From: Brachionus manjavacas
Taxonomy: Eukaryota > Rotifera > Eurotatoria > Ploima > Brachionidae
Direction: 5' to 3'
Length of the DNA: 64,000 bases
Assembly: GCA_019054805.1 (NCBI GenBank)
Contig: JAHQIY010000001.1
Coordinates: 4,354,501-4,418,500, forward strand
How positions within the stretch are numbered: position 1 is the stretch's first letter; every line of letters starts with the position of its first letter. The position numbers and the translations under genes are program-made. The notes beneath the pieces are model-generated. The model worked only from the letters and a program-made list of their open reading frames with translations, made no database searches and was not told the DNA's origin. This document shows positions 1 to 12,100 of the stretch, piece by piece.

Positions 1-332
1 AGGTTTTAGACATAACCAATTAGACTCTTGAAATTTTGAAAAATAAGTAGGAAAATAATTTATTATATAATTAATTTATTTTCGAGGAGTAAATTTTGGT
101 ATCATTTTTACTTTCGAAGATTTAGATGCACTAAAGTTGGATAAAAAAACTTATTTAGAAAACTTTTTTCTAATTTTTTAGAATAAATTTAAAAACTTTT
201 TTTTTTTCAGGATCCTAAAAATTAAAATTCACTTTTGCATCAAATATATTTAAAATTTCTAAAAAAAAATTTTAAAATTTGAATTTAAAATTTACAGTTT
301 TGATGAAATTTGTTCTTTAAAACAAGATAAAT

Positions 333-497
333 TACCGTATTCCCTCGTTCGATTATGCTGCACTACAAGCTAAGACATGCACCTTAAAACATCAAATTAA
401 GAATTTTTTAGCATGGGTGAGATGTACTTTGGTGCATTGTTCGAAATCTGGTAGTTTAGCTTATGGTGCAGCATAATTGAATGAGGGAATACGGTAC
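333..497. repeat. Foldback (MITE-like) hairpin element
   Basis: The arm starting near 333 (ACCGTATTCCCTC, then ATTATGCTGCAC) is repeated in reverse complement ending near 497. The arms differ by a few substitutions and extend imperfectly inward through AAGCTAA and TGCACC. The predicted hairpin is about 165 bp. No transposase and no clear target duplication were found. Confidence 0.6.
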
Positions 498-922
498 TAT
501 TGCTTTGATCCAAAATGGAGATTCCTATCATTTGCCTATTTGAGACAAAAATTGTAAAAAAATCTAAATGAAAAAAAAGCTATCATATCTAAGGTCCTTT
601 TTTAGATTTTTCTTTCCTTTTTTTGAATTCGTTCCAAAAAGCTGAACACTAAAAATACAATTGAGATGTACTTTGGGTGAGATGTACTTTGGTGCATTGT
701 TCGAAATCTGGTAGTTTAGCTTATGGTGCAGCATAATTGAATGAGGGAATACGGTACTATTGCTTTGATCCAAAATGGAGATTCCTATCATTTGCCTATT
801 TGAGACAAAAATTGTAAAAAAATCTAAATGAAAAAAAAGCTATCATATCTAAGGTCCTTTTTTAGATTTTTCTTTCCTTTTTTTGAATTCGTTCCAAAAA
901 GCTGAACACTAAAAATACAATT
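415..922. repeat. Perfect 260-bp-period tandem duplication
   Basis: The segment from about 415 to 662 recurs at about 675 to 922 with an offset of exactly 260 and no mismatch that I could find. The junction carries the shared string GAGATGTACTTTGG, a microhomology that could have templated the duplication. The second copy contains only the right arm of the foldback element at 333-497. Confidence 0.85.
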
Positions 923-1256
923 TGTATTTTTGTATTCAAAAACTGAGTGACAAAAATTAGAAATAAAAAAATTTAAGATATAGATATAAACACAGTTAAA
1001 ACAAAATTTGTTCTCTCGAAAGGAAGATAAAATTTAGATTCTTAGCAGAATAATTCAAACTAAGTTCTAAATTTTTCATTGCAAAAAATAAAATCACTGA
1101 GAACGAACATTAAATTTTTTTTAAAATAATTCATTTCCTGTACAATGTTTAAAAAAAAATTGATTATCAAAATAATTTACGTATTTGAAATATATGATCA
1201 ACTACAAATGAACAATTGAATTAATTATTAGAATCAATTAGAAAATAATTTATTAC

Positions 1257-4200
1257 CCAATAATTGACTTATAAACCAAACGGCTTGGGTCCAAAGATGC
1301 GATGAACTTTTGCCAATTTCAGGACTTGGTACCTTTTCTTGAGATCCCGGGTTTGATCTTTCGAATTCGATTGATTCTGAAGGCACATAATAGTAGTACG
1401 GCAAAACAGTACCTTTGCTTGTCTTTTTCAAGAGTCTGAAGATTGATTCATAATATTTTTTGGCATCTTCTAAATTATTGGAAAAAACTGAATTTATGAG
1501 CATAAAACAATAAAAAATCGGATATTCATTCTCAACACCCTCGAAATTTTTAACTTCAGAAGCTTCGTAGAATTGTTTTGTTTTGTCTTCTAGGATATGG
1601 TTTGCTCCATCTCTTAAAAAACGCTTAAATCCGTAATTTCCTTTCAATCTTCGCAAGCATTTGTTAATAGTTTTGTTTACAATTCCACTATCATGGACTG
1701 CAAAGGCCGGGAACCCGATAGTTGCTAGTAAAGACACGCTGGTGTTTTTGGAGCTAGACTCTCTGGGCAACAGTGTCTCGAGAGTAGTTCGATTTCTATT
1801 ATGAGCGTCTATATCTACGTAGACAACAGACCAACTGCAACCATCATCTCCGTATAAATTAAAACCGTTCATGGACTCCAATGCTGCTTTTGCCATCCCT
1901 ATTGAACTTGCGTTCAATTCACATTCATTATTATTGTATTTGGTGCCACGTTCAAACATGCCATAGTCTGGTGTACGATACGCTCTTTCGATATAAAACA
2001 CTAATCCTTGGATAAAATTGACTTCGTGTGGTGAAAAAATTATCTTAAAAAAGGATTTTTTAGCAAAATTAATTTTTTTTGGTAAAAAGAGCTGTTTTTA
2101 AGTTACAAGTCATTGATTTAAAATTTTTTTTAAGACTGATTCTCAATTTTATTTTCGCGTATAATATTTTTAACACACTATAAAATACAGAATTAGATAC
2201 TATATTAATCAATTTCTGGCAGTTTTGATGTCAATTCAATTTTTCTTGTAAATATTTAATGAGAATGAAAAGCATGCATTTTAAGATGATGCCAGAAAAA
2301 ACCTTGATCCAGAATTTGAGGGAAAAAACTGGATTGTAAAAAGAGCAACTGAAATATTACAAAAAAAATGAGCTTTTCGAAGCTATTGAGATATTCAAAT
2401 ACAGATTGAAAAAAAAATCTTTTTTTTTTAATAAATTAAAATTAAAGATAATAAAATATATTAAAAAAAATACTGATATATGGTGCAACAAAGTATGTTG
2501 TACCTATTTTACCTAAAATAAATTTTCTAATGTTAAAATAAGACAAAAAAAGCATTGATAAAATTTAAATTGAGTATTGAATTTATTTACTATAAATTAG
2601 AATAAAAAGATTTTTCAAGAAAATATGTTACACAATGTTGTAACGGGTAGTATTTTTTTTTTTATTTTTTATTAAATTAAATTTATTTTTCTCTCCCTGT
2701 CGGTCTAAAATTCATTTGAAATTCAATCTGCTATAATTGCCGCGGCAAAAAACAGAAATTTAAATCTTAGGTTAAACTTGTGACTTAAATAATAATAGCT
2801 GAAAGTATTAGCATGGTTCATAGAATAAACTGTGTTATTTATATTGTCATTTAAAATCGTGATGGTTGGTTTAATTCATAAAAAAAATTAAATATATTAT
2901 TCATTTAAAAAATTTCTCCAGAAAAATTCATTTTATTACAAAAAATTGCCTTTTTTTACAGTTTAAAACATTACTTTGTGTAAAATAATCCAATACAATG
3001 AAAAAAATTACTTTATTTCAAGTTGCGAAAAAATTGACTAAAAAACTAAAAAAATTTTATAAAAATCAAATTTTTGTCCGAAAAATTAGACCTTTTTGCC
3101 CATTAGTATTTTTGTTAAGTTTGACTTGAAATAACGTAATTTTGCATCTTTTTACGTAAGCTACTTTTTTTACATTCTACCTTTGATGTAATATTATGTA
3201 AACTTACATTTTTTTGATTTAAAATTACGTATAATGATATAATATTACCCGTTATGCTGTTTAAAGTAAAACACTTAATGTATTATTCTTTTATTTTAAA
3301 AAATCGAACACAAAAATAATTAAAAAAGTTATTTGAATTCAAAATTTAAAAACATTTAAACAAATATGTGTAAAATGCATAACTGAATAAAAAATAAGTG
3401 AAAGTAATAATCAAAGTTTAAACACAAATGAGGAATCTATCATTTTGAATGACGAAAATTCTAATATAGGAATTCGAAATATAGCAAATATATTACAAGA
3501 TTTGAAAAAAAATTTTTTTGATAAATTTTTAGAGCTATTAGAATGTGATGCTGAACGCAAATATTGTTTTGGTAGTTTTGATGAAAAATTAAATTTTCAT
3601 TGTAAAATAAGAAAGTAAATCTTAATAATAAAATTGGATGCTAAGCAAATGTTCATGTAAAAATTATTTTAAAAATTTGGTTTGCAACATATTATTATTA
3701 TTCTCTCTTAAATTTTTTTTAAAGTTTAGAGCTTTAACAATCAAAAAAAATTATTTATTAATTTTGGAAAAACCATTCTAAACGGCACCAAAAAAAATAA
3801 AGTTTGAAAAGAATTGGAACTAAAGAACTTTTATTTGAGTGTTTTTATTTTGTTAACTTTGAAAAAAAATTCAATTTGAAATCAACAATATTTTTCAAGG
3901 TTCACTCAATTTAAAACTTTTAATTTGGGAATTAAAATTGAAAATAAAATCTAATTTGATAAATCTATGCAATTAAATTTCAATGCTTGGCTAATACAAA
4001 TAGTGCTTGGCAGACTTTTTGCAAGGGCTTAATTTGGGTGATACAAAGTTTGTAACAGCTACAAATTGAAGAACAAGTCTTAAACCTATCAAAAAAAGAT
4101 TTTCTTTTTTTTTCCTTTTCTTTGCTAAAAAATTCACTATTTTCAATTTTAAACTTATGTTTTTATGTTTCTTATGTTTATGTTTTTGTTCTTTTTTCCG

Positions 4201-6003
4201 AAATTCATAAAACCATTTTTTCTCAAGCAGTCAATCAACACATCAACTAGTGAAAAAAGAAACGATTTGAACCATTGATTTAAAGATATTATAAATATTA
4301 TCAGGAAACTGTGTTTTTTTTGTCCAATTTAGAATAGAATGAAATGGTTAAGAAGTGAATCCAAAATCAAAAGCATTAATTTGAATCTATCAATATGGAG
4401 TTCCATCTCTTAATTTTCCGGGTCTAGTGGTTTATGAGAACGTTTATTCACTTATTAGGTGAACAATTCCTGTTCTCAGGTTTGGCGAACAATCTGTTCA
4501 CGTTATATTTTGTTAATTGAAATAATTATTAAAAAAAAAAAAAAATTTGGTGACCAGACTGTACATTTGGTAAACAATTTTGAAATTAGGTGAACTATCC
4601 TAGACTTATGTGAAAAATTCACGAAGAAAAAAAATTTTATTTTCGAATTCGATTTAAAAAAAATATATATTTTAAAGTATCGTTGTGATATTTAAAAAAA
4701 AAAAATGTTAGTTTTGTTTATGTGTTTTACTCATATGACTTTTTAAACCTCTATCACCTTCAAAAAAACGACCACAAATTTTACACTCTATTGGATTAGG
4801 TTTGCCACTCAAAACTTTTGTAATTTTTACTCTAGATTCCTCGTTACAAGGTTTCGGTTTCGATCTTATTTTTAAGAAAAGTTTATATTCTTCGGAATCA
4901 TTAACTTGCATTTTTATTTAGAATAAAATTTTTTTGACAGATTTAAGATTAGTATTTATTTAATATTTCAAGTTTGCTAGATCATATCCATTTTAGGAAT
5001 TATATTTATAAATTGTGTAAGTAAAAAATAAAATAGCAAGAATTAAATTATTGAAATAATCTTAACAAATAATTTTGATACTAATATAAATATAGTTCAA
5101 GTGAAATAAATTTACTATTTTCCTTCAAAAAAAGGATCAAAAAATAGCCTATATTAGATAAAAAAATTTTTATTCTTAATCCTTGACTAATAAAATAAAA
5201 ATTTTCTTAGCTAACTTAGATCAATAAAGATACAAATAATTCGTCTATTTTCTTATTTTTGACTTGATACTTGCATTTGAGTTTTGTTTTAAATTTACCT
5301 GTAGACCAGATGTAATCATTTGAGCCAATGTGACCAGATAAAGAGAAATACAGTCAATTTGCAAATGACCATAATTAAGTTCGTTTATCTCATCACCCGT
5401 AACAATATCAAATTTTGTAGGCAAAGCATCTTTAGTTGATTGATTAGCTTTATAGCGTTCGAGTTTGTTCGCTTGTCTCATCCAGCAAAATAAAATACCT
5501 CTCATGGCTTTCACTGCCACTTGGCCTAATAAATAAGTTCTGCCTTTATCACTGTCGACCTTAATGTAGCACTGTCTTAGAGCCCATATTGACAAAGCAC
5601 AATAGGTTGTATCTCTCACGTGTCCGGTATTGGAAGAATCACAATTGGTAAAAATGGGAAAAAGACCTGTCGATGGACTTTGATATTGTATAACACTGCC
5701 ATACAGCATTTTATAATAATGATCTAGTATTTCATAAAAATTTCTCAGTTTCATCGATTCATTATGTGAGTAGGATTCCAAATTATCGCTTACTGAAGTA
5801 TTGCCTGTCATGTTGGCAAAATGACTTGATTTATTTAAGCTTTCGTTGAATTCATCACATGTGACTTGAGCTTGCTTTGTCATTCCCATTCGGGTAGAAT
5901 TTATATAGTTGATGTAATTTATTTCACCAAGACTCGGTCGCACCATGAAGTTATGACCGCTACTTTTTGAACTACCATCAACCGAAGATGTATCAAAAAG
6001 CAT
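1257..6003 (-). CDS. PHKB: Phosphorylase b kinase regulatory subunit beta, N-terminal part (runs off left edge)
   Basis: Two exons read on the minus strand: 6003-5299 (235 codons) and 2043-1257, joined in phase 0 across a 3.25-kb intron. The protein is the regulatory beta subunit of the cytosolic phosphorylase kinase holoenzyme that activates glycogen phosphorylase. Family-typical stretches are LDHYYKMLYGSVIQYQSPST, AVKAMRGILFCWMRQANK, YGHLQIDCISLYL, GFNLYGDDGCSWSV, DIDAHNRNRTTLETLLPRES and YGFKRFLRDG, covering the N-terminal GH15-like helical barrel. Beta is favoured over alpha by the long variable N-terminus and by the NPGSQEKVPS and HLWTQAVWFI segments. Exon 2 must start at 2043, because the frame reads IIFSPHEVNFIQG before the obvious LVFYIERAY. 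A donor GTAATA follows codon LLG at 1256. I found no further exon in 1-1256, so the C-terminal part lies outside the window. A splice-acceptor sequence lies 5 nt before the ATG (6009-6010), so an untranslated or trans-spliced leader is likely. Confidence 0.9.
2636..3257. repeat. Candidate inverted-repeat element
   Basis: TAACGGGTAGTATT near 2641 is mirrored by AATATTACCCGTTA near 3241-3254, giving about 13 bp of inverted termini some 620 bp apart. A TA dinucleotide lies at both outer ends, so a TA target duplication is possible. No coding capacity is seen. The short termini make this a tentative call. Confidence 0.35.
4708..4911 (-). CDS. Small C2H2 zinc-finger ORF (67 aa) inside PHKB intron
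   Basis: An uninterrupted ATG-started frame of 67 codons encodes one classical finger at residues 43-64. It reads C-x2-C-x12-H-x4-H, with core CKICGRFF and ending SHMSKTH. The rest is short and basic. It lies on the same strand as PHKB within intron 1 and is not in a position expected of a PHKB exon. Single fingers of this GLKSHMSKTH style occur at the N-terminus of some non-LTR retrotransposon proteins and in small nuclear proteins, so it may be a transposon remnant, a nested gene or a chance survivor. No adjoining transposon domain was found. Confidence 0.4.
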   Translation of the reverse strand: MQVNDSEEYKLFLKIRSKPKPCNEESRVKITKVLSGKPNPIECKICGRFFEGDRGLKSHMSKTHKQN

Positions 6004-6152
6004 TTCTTCTAAAAATATTTTTAATATTTTTATTTATTTTCAACAACATGTGACCTTTAAGAGTTTAAAAAAGATTTTTTATTCAAAGGATTTTAAAATC
6101 CTCAATGAAAATAAAAAAAATTAAAAATTAATATTATAACAATTCTTTTTAT
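6004..6152 (-). promoter_or_regulatory. Very short MCUR1-like/PHKB intercistronic region with poly(A) signal and splice acceptor
   Basis: Read on the minus strand, this 149-nt gap contains AATAAA at 6083-6078 and then an acceptor-like ATATTTTTAG ending at 6009, just 5 nt before the PHKB ATG. There is hardly room for a promoter. The layout (poly(A) signal, about 70 nt, acceptor next to the ATG) matches the intercistronic pattern of nematode-type operons resolved by spliced-leader trans-splicing. This is inference from layout. Confidence 0.45.
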
Positions 6153-7216
6153 TTAAATAGTAAAATATCTCAAAGCACCCAAGATTATAACTAGAATTGT
6201 CAATAATGATCCGGCAATGTATCGAATAGTGTCTGCCTTAAACATCTCAAGTAATGCCCTCACATTCGAGATCTCAGTGTCAATTCTACTATCTAATTTA
6301 TGCAACCGGTTCGTAGCCTCATAAAGCTAATCAAAAATAAAAATATTTATTTTTAAATTAAAATATACTATTCATCATTACTTGTTCGTTTGATCGGCTT
6401 TTTTCTAAATTTATGTCAAGCCTAAAACCGCTTTTTAATTTTAAAATTTCGTCCTTTTATTTAAAAATTCAAATCAAATTTTTTTTAATTTTTTTTTTCT
6501 TACATTCAATTGTTCTCGAAAGTTTTTCAGTTCCATTGCTAATTTCTAAAAAATTATTTTAAAAAAATTTCAACATTTTCTTTTTTTCATTGATAAATTT
6601 ACTTCATTTTCATTTCTCAAGGTAGAAAATTCACTTTTTTCTAAAATGATCATATCTTTTTTCAATGAACCTATGTGAATCATGACTTGTTGAATTGCCA
6701 ATTCCTTGAGTAAAGCATTACTTCAAACCAATTTGAAAAAAATTTTTGTGTTTTTTTCTTACTTGTCCAGATTTGGTGACACAATCTTTTTTGATATCTT
6801 GCGAGACAAAGTTTACAATTTCCTTAAAAAGCGAGCAAAGCTGCTCGGCTTGCTGTTTGCTGAAGCCATTTTCAGTAAGACTAGAGACAAACACATGAGT
6901 ATCAAAATAGCTTCGTTCAGCAACTATATTGCGGGACTTTTTTGCCGAAAGGGATTCATATGGCTTGGTATCTTGAGGCATAAAATTTAATTTGATTACT
7001 TAGAGGAGCACATTTGGTGATCTAACTTTCCGAGATGGTACTGCTCGATGTTTCGGTCTGATTGAATCGCACCGAATTTAAACTACACACTCGATTAGGT
7101 AAATAATTTTTCTTCCTTAACAAGGTTAAGTTTGCTGCATTTAATCCAAGAAATTTATTCAAGGCATTTCTAATGATTTGGTTAGAGCATGTAGTCGAAA
7201 TCGATGCTAGGATCAT
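6153..7216 (-). CDS. MCUR1/CCDC90-family mitochondrial inner-membrane protein
   Basis: Six exons on the minus strand: 7216-7027, 6971-6763, 6704-6603, 6545-6504, 6453-6382 and 6326-6153, giving 262 residues, close to human CCDC90B. All junctions are GT/AG and the total is in frame. The N-terminus is basic and poor in acidic residues, as in mitochondrial targeting peptides. It is followed by the family signature RSYFDTHVFVSSLTENGFSK and QAEQLCSLFKEIVN. A coiled coil spans roughly residues 125-205, then DTEISNVRALLEMFKADTIR, then one membrane helix (YIAGSLLTILVIILGALRYF) at the extreme C-terminus. The family (MCUR1, CCDC90B, yeast FMP32-like; DUF1640) acts at the mitochondrial inner membrane, with MCUR1 linked to calcium-uniporter assembly. 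Which paralogue this is cannot be settled here. An AATAAA (6078-6083) follows 70 nt after the stop, and the PHKB start lies 149 nt downstream. Confidence 0.88.
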
Positions 7217-8623
7217 TATTCAGATTAACAAGCAGAAAAAACTCTTTTTTATAACTTGATTGGAAATGAAACTTTATTTTAATCTGACAAATAACTAACT
7301 ATAGATTAATATTCTCTTAGAATAAAATTTTCATTATTCAATAGTTTATATTTTAATATTATAATTTGTATGGTTTATTTTATGCTGCGTTTTTTTATTA
7401 TAAGTTAAATTTTGTAATCAAAAATTTTGAAATATTTCATGTTATGAATGCAAAAATTTGTCTTCGGAATTTTGGTAAATATTTTTTTATTTCCTTTCAT
7501 CAATATCAATTCAATCATTGAGTTTGTCTCAGGAAACAATACAGTCTGCCTCATTCTTGAATGAAAGTATTCACTGAATAAAATATTATTAAAATTTCCA
7601 ACAAAAATATTTAATTTAGTTTATTCAAAGGTCGTTGATTTATCAGTGCAAAAAATGTCAAATTGACTATTTTTCCAAAATTTTCGATTTTTGATTAAAT
7701 GAACTTATTATTTACTAATTGGCAGAATATTGTAAAATATTGACTGATTTGGTATTACTCTGAAAAAAAAAATAGATTAAAATATATTTGGTTTAAAATT
7801 TAAAATAATATTTAATCAAATTAGGATAGATATGAATAATTAATAATTAGGATAATTAGGATATTTTGAAATATAACTAAATGAAGTGATGCTAATATTT
7901 GAATTTATTTCAAATAAACAACCAGGGATGAATCGATCTTGGTAATAATTTTATGTTTGAAATAAAAATTTCACAGACAAAATAAAATTAAAACTATTTT
8001 ATTTAAAAAATGATGCTCGATTAATTTTGAAATATTATTTTGTGTCCTAGACTCAAATTTTTATTATTTTGTTCTATAGCAAATATTAAAAAAAAATGTA
8101 TTTATTAGAAGCAAGGAAATTTGTCAATTTCAAATCTCTTTTACATTTAAAATAATTAAATTTTTTTAAGTGTAAAATAATCATTGAGAATTATTCTTAA
8201 AAATTTTTCCATTTAAATTTTCATGATAAAATTTAGATATCTAGTTATTTTCAAGGAAAAAATAAAATTATTATTTTGGGTGAATTTAAGCAAAAAAGTA
8301 GTCTAAAAATTTCATCGAGTTTTTCTAGTTTTTATGTTTTTTTTTAAACGCTAAATTTCAGTACGTTTAGGAATTTAAAAAAAAGATTAATTATAATTTA
8401 AGTGTCTAATTTAAGACGCAAAGTTTTTTTATAGGGTTTGAGTCCTTAATTATTCAAAAATCAGTTCAGAAAATAAAAATGTCAGTCAATTAACTATTTG
8501 TCAAAAATGTTAGATTGAATTTGTTCCTACTTTTAGTTATGGCCAAAAAAATTTTCAAAGTAAACATTTTTTTATTAAATTTTTAACTGGAAAACAGAGA
8601 ACTACACAAGGCTCAAAGATTTT

Positions 8624-8980
8624 GGGGGTTGTGAAGTTCGTTTCAATTCGATCATTTCAATTTAGAAAAACTTGAATAACTTTTTTACTAAAAGAGATAA
8701 TTCAGTTCTGTAAAATGCTTAATTATAAGCAAATTTGCTTAATGCAGTAAAATAAGTCTGCAAAATACTCTGCAATTTTCTGCATTTTGCACCCCATTAA
8801 AAAGTATTCCAACCAAGTGTGCAATTACATTGCAGAGTTTTTGCAGACATATATTTTTGGATTAAGCAAAGTTGCTTAACCATGGAGCATTTTACAGAAC
8901 TAAATTATCTTTTTTAGTAAAAAAGTTATTCAAGTTTTTCTGAATTGAAACGATCGAATTGAAATGAACTTCACAACCCC
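8624..8980. mobile_element. hAT-like MITE with 8-bp target duplication
   Basis: A 357-bp non-coding element has inverted termini of about 90 bp (GGGGTTGTGAAGTTC outward, mirrored at the right end), with only scattered mismatches. The direct repeat AAGATTTT lies immediately outside both ends (8616-8623 and 8981-8988). An 8-bp duplication is characteristic of hAT-superfamily transposition. There is no transposase, so it is a non-autonomous copy. Confidence 0.85.
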
Positions 8981-9112
8981 AAGATTTTGGGTATATTTAT
9001 TTACTTTTTTTCGAAAATGAAACTAAGTAGACTTTAGATAAAGGGGCGACTCTGCGTGTTTTTTATTCACAAACTTTAAATTAATCTGGTGAGTGTGCAA
9101 GCTGAAATAATT

Positions 9113-9127
9113 TGGTGGCGGCGAGTG
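9113..9127 (+). other. Possible LTR-retroelement primer-binding-site relic
   Basis: TGGTGGCGGCGAG here differs by one base from TGGTGGCAGCGAG at 63967-63979, near the right edge. In LTR elements the primer-binding site begins with TGG right after the 5' LTR. No LTR pair is visible around it, so this is only a suggestive fragment. Confidence 0.25.
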
Positions 9128-12100
9128 TACTCTTTAAACAATACCCGGGTGTTTAAAATTTTTTAACTTTTTTTTTGAAGATTTATGCATTTAATAAAAT
9201 AAATGAAGCAAAAGCAAAAGTAAAAAAAATGAACCATTGATTTAAACGAGCAGAAAGATACAAATTTTTTAAAACATAATTGTTTTGACCAAAGTTTTGT
9301 TTTTTTAAAATACACCCAGGTGTGCATTTTAGTCAAAAATGGGAGGTTTTCATTTTTCATATATCCGTTTTAATTTTTAATTATGTATATTCAAATTCAT
9401 TAGATTAGTTATAGTCATTGGACAAAGACAAAGAAAAAAAATTGATATTTCAAGAACAATTATTTTTCGAACGATATTTTTATTTTATTAAATATTCACT
9501 TCAATATAAAAAAAAATAATTAAAAGACAAAATAGTTTTTCAAGCCAGAATCAGTTATTAGGACCCGTTCTAGACCTAATTTCACTGAAAAAAATCTCAG
9601 ACATTTCTAATATTTTATGAAATTTTGATTAACTAGAGACAAGAATATTGAGGCAAAAATGAAGCTCTAATATTATAGATAATTTTCAAACTGGCAGACA
9701 GTTAAATTTTTACAATAAAAATGTTTGAAAGATAAAAATGATATTACTTAATTAAATGTAAAATCTGGTCATATTTGTTAGTGATAAATTTTCGTTATTA
9801 AGCTTTGAATAGAATGGAAACTTATATATTTTTAAAAAAATATTAATAAAAGGAAAGCTAGAGCAAATTTAACTTGAGTAGAATACTTGTGAAAGAAGAT
9901 ATCTATGGTTTCACGTTTACAATAGGTAGCATTTAAAATATTAAATGCAAAAAAAAGCAAAGACAACTAAAGCAAAAAAAATTGGGTTATTTTTGTATAA
10001 ATTAACAGAAACTGAAAATATCAATGAATGTCACTGTAAATTTGAAAAATATTTTATTTTGAAAAATGACTTAGCAAATAATTTAATTCCAGAAAAAATA
10101 AAGTAATTATTGACATAAGGCAGTCCCATTGCTTTCTTATGGAAAAAGCATTACTAGTGCTCTTTTACTGTCGAATTTGCAACTATGAGATGTTCTTGAA
10201 AAGCTGAGTACAAATTTTGCTTGAAATGCCATGGAAAGATTATTAAATAACAAAATTGTGATAAATTAAATTATACTTGAATTAATTTGTTTAATTTTTG
10301 TGAAATTTCTATTACACTAAAAATTTGAATTGAAAATAATGTTAGTTTTCAGTTAAATTGTAAATTTTAATAAAAAGAAAATTAAGATTTTTTTGATTTG
10401 TTTGTTTTCATATTTTTTTACTAAAGAATTAATTTTTTTTTTGAAAAAAAATTTTTAACTTCTAGCTGCCCATTAGAAAATAAATGGCCTAGATCCTGTT
10501 GATAAATCAGTTTGATTTTTTGTTTTTTACTTTTTTTACATTCTAAGGCCAAAAACATCAAAAGCAAAATAAAAGTATTAATTTCAATAATTAAGTCGAG
10601 AATCTCAAAAAATCATGACAATGAGATAAGATCTGACGTACGAGAATTTCCTAGTTAACCTAGTACAAGGTTTTTAAAAGAAGATTTTAACTGATATCAA
10701 AAGAAAAAGTAACTTTATGGTCTTTAAAAAATCTTTTCGAATATTTTAGGATTTTTCCTAAAAATTAATTGAAAATTTAATTTTTTTATGATAAATATTC
10801 CTTTTCATATATTTAAAGGATTAAAGGTCTCATATTTTAAAACTGAAAATTTTGATTGATTTTGAAATAAAAATAAACAACTAATAATTACTTTAGGAAA
10901 ATTAAGTCCTTAAATAATTTGTGTAAAATATATTTTTAGAACTTAAATTAGGAACTTAAGGAAAGCTTTAGAATTAAGTAGGTTCAAAAGTTTTTTATTT
11001 TTTATTAAAATTCCATTTAATTTCAACACTAAAAAGCCTGAGTTAAATCATGATATTCAAATCATAAATAAAAAGCTTTTAATTTTTTGTTTTGGTGGTT
11101 TTCAATCTTCATATATAAATTTTTTATTTTTGTTTTCCAAATAATATGATTTTTCACTGAACCATTTAATAAAAATAATTATCTTACAACAGATTATCAA
11201 ATATTAATCTCTCGAAACTTTTGATAATTCGTTTTGTTTTCAATCATAAATATTAATCTATTTATGAGATTATAGGATTTGATGTTAAAAATAAAAGAAA
11301 ATAATTTAATGCATTTTATTTTTTAAATAAATGCTTCCATATTCGTGTAATGTTTGTGTATTTAAACAAAGACAATACCAATAGCGGATATTAATTTTTA
11401 GAAAAAAGCATAGCTTGATAGAACAAGCATAGATCTTTTTTCTTTTAAAAAAAATAATATAAAGAAAAAAGATTATATATATATATTTTAATATTCTAAT
11501 TTTTACTAGATTATATTGAATTAATTTTTAATTTTTAGCTCATCCAACGTGATAGAATAGCCATTCTTTTTTAATTTAATGTAATTTTTCTTTTAAGTAA
11601 CCATCTCTCTAATTTTTAATTTTAGAGTTTAATTTAGAAATTTAAAGCTATATTTTAGCATTTATACATGAAAAATTACGTAGAGATAATATTTATTAAT
11701 CTTTGGCAATTTTATTTAGGCGGAAATTTAAAATTACAGGTTCACTTATTTACTTTTAATTTTGAGAAAAAAAAAAGATATTTTAAAATTTGATAATTAG
11801 AATTTTGACACCAAAATCCGCAAAGTTCTTTAATTAAAGGGTCAGATTTTTGGAATTAACTTTTTAAAATCTGGTTTCCAAAAAAATTGAGTTTTCAAAA
11901 AAAAGATTAAAATAAAAAGGTCGGTTCTGATTTATTTTAACTTTTTAATGAAAATACGAGACTTTTTAATTAATACTTGGAAATATTTTTGACCCTAAAA
12001 AAAAAAGATTTCAAGTATTTAAATATTTTTATGAATTAGTGAGTCTTAAGTTAGCTAAAAATAACAAATTTAAGAATATTCAAATACAAAATACATAAAT

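Larger units (their letters stand above)
2044..5298 (-). other. PHKB intron 1 with repeat content
   Basis: This 3.25-kb intron has consensus-like ends: GTAAAT at the donor and TTTTTTAAG at the acceptor, read on the minus strand. It holds an inverted-repeat candidate (about 2636-3257), a lone C2H2 finger ORF (4708-4911), and a stretch near 4440-4620 with several short motifs of the form GGTGAAC/GTGAAC. That stretch weakly resembles the element at 30.4-30.96 kb. The rest is A/T homopolymer-rich DNA in which I see no exon. Confidence 0.6.

Noticed and set aside
564-791. 75-codon minus-strand frame as a small gene
   Set aside because: It is created by the junction of the 260-bp tandem duplication and shows no protein-like features.
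4708-4911. Zinc-finger ORF as an exon of PHKB
   Set aside because: Exons 1 and 2 already join in frame with continuous family similarity, and PHKB has no zinc finger.
6706-6990. 94-codon plus-strand frame
   Set aside because: It overlaps exon 2 of the MCUR1-like gene antisense; the minus-strand product has the family signature and splice sites.
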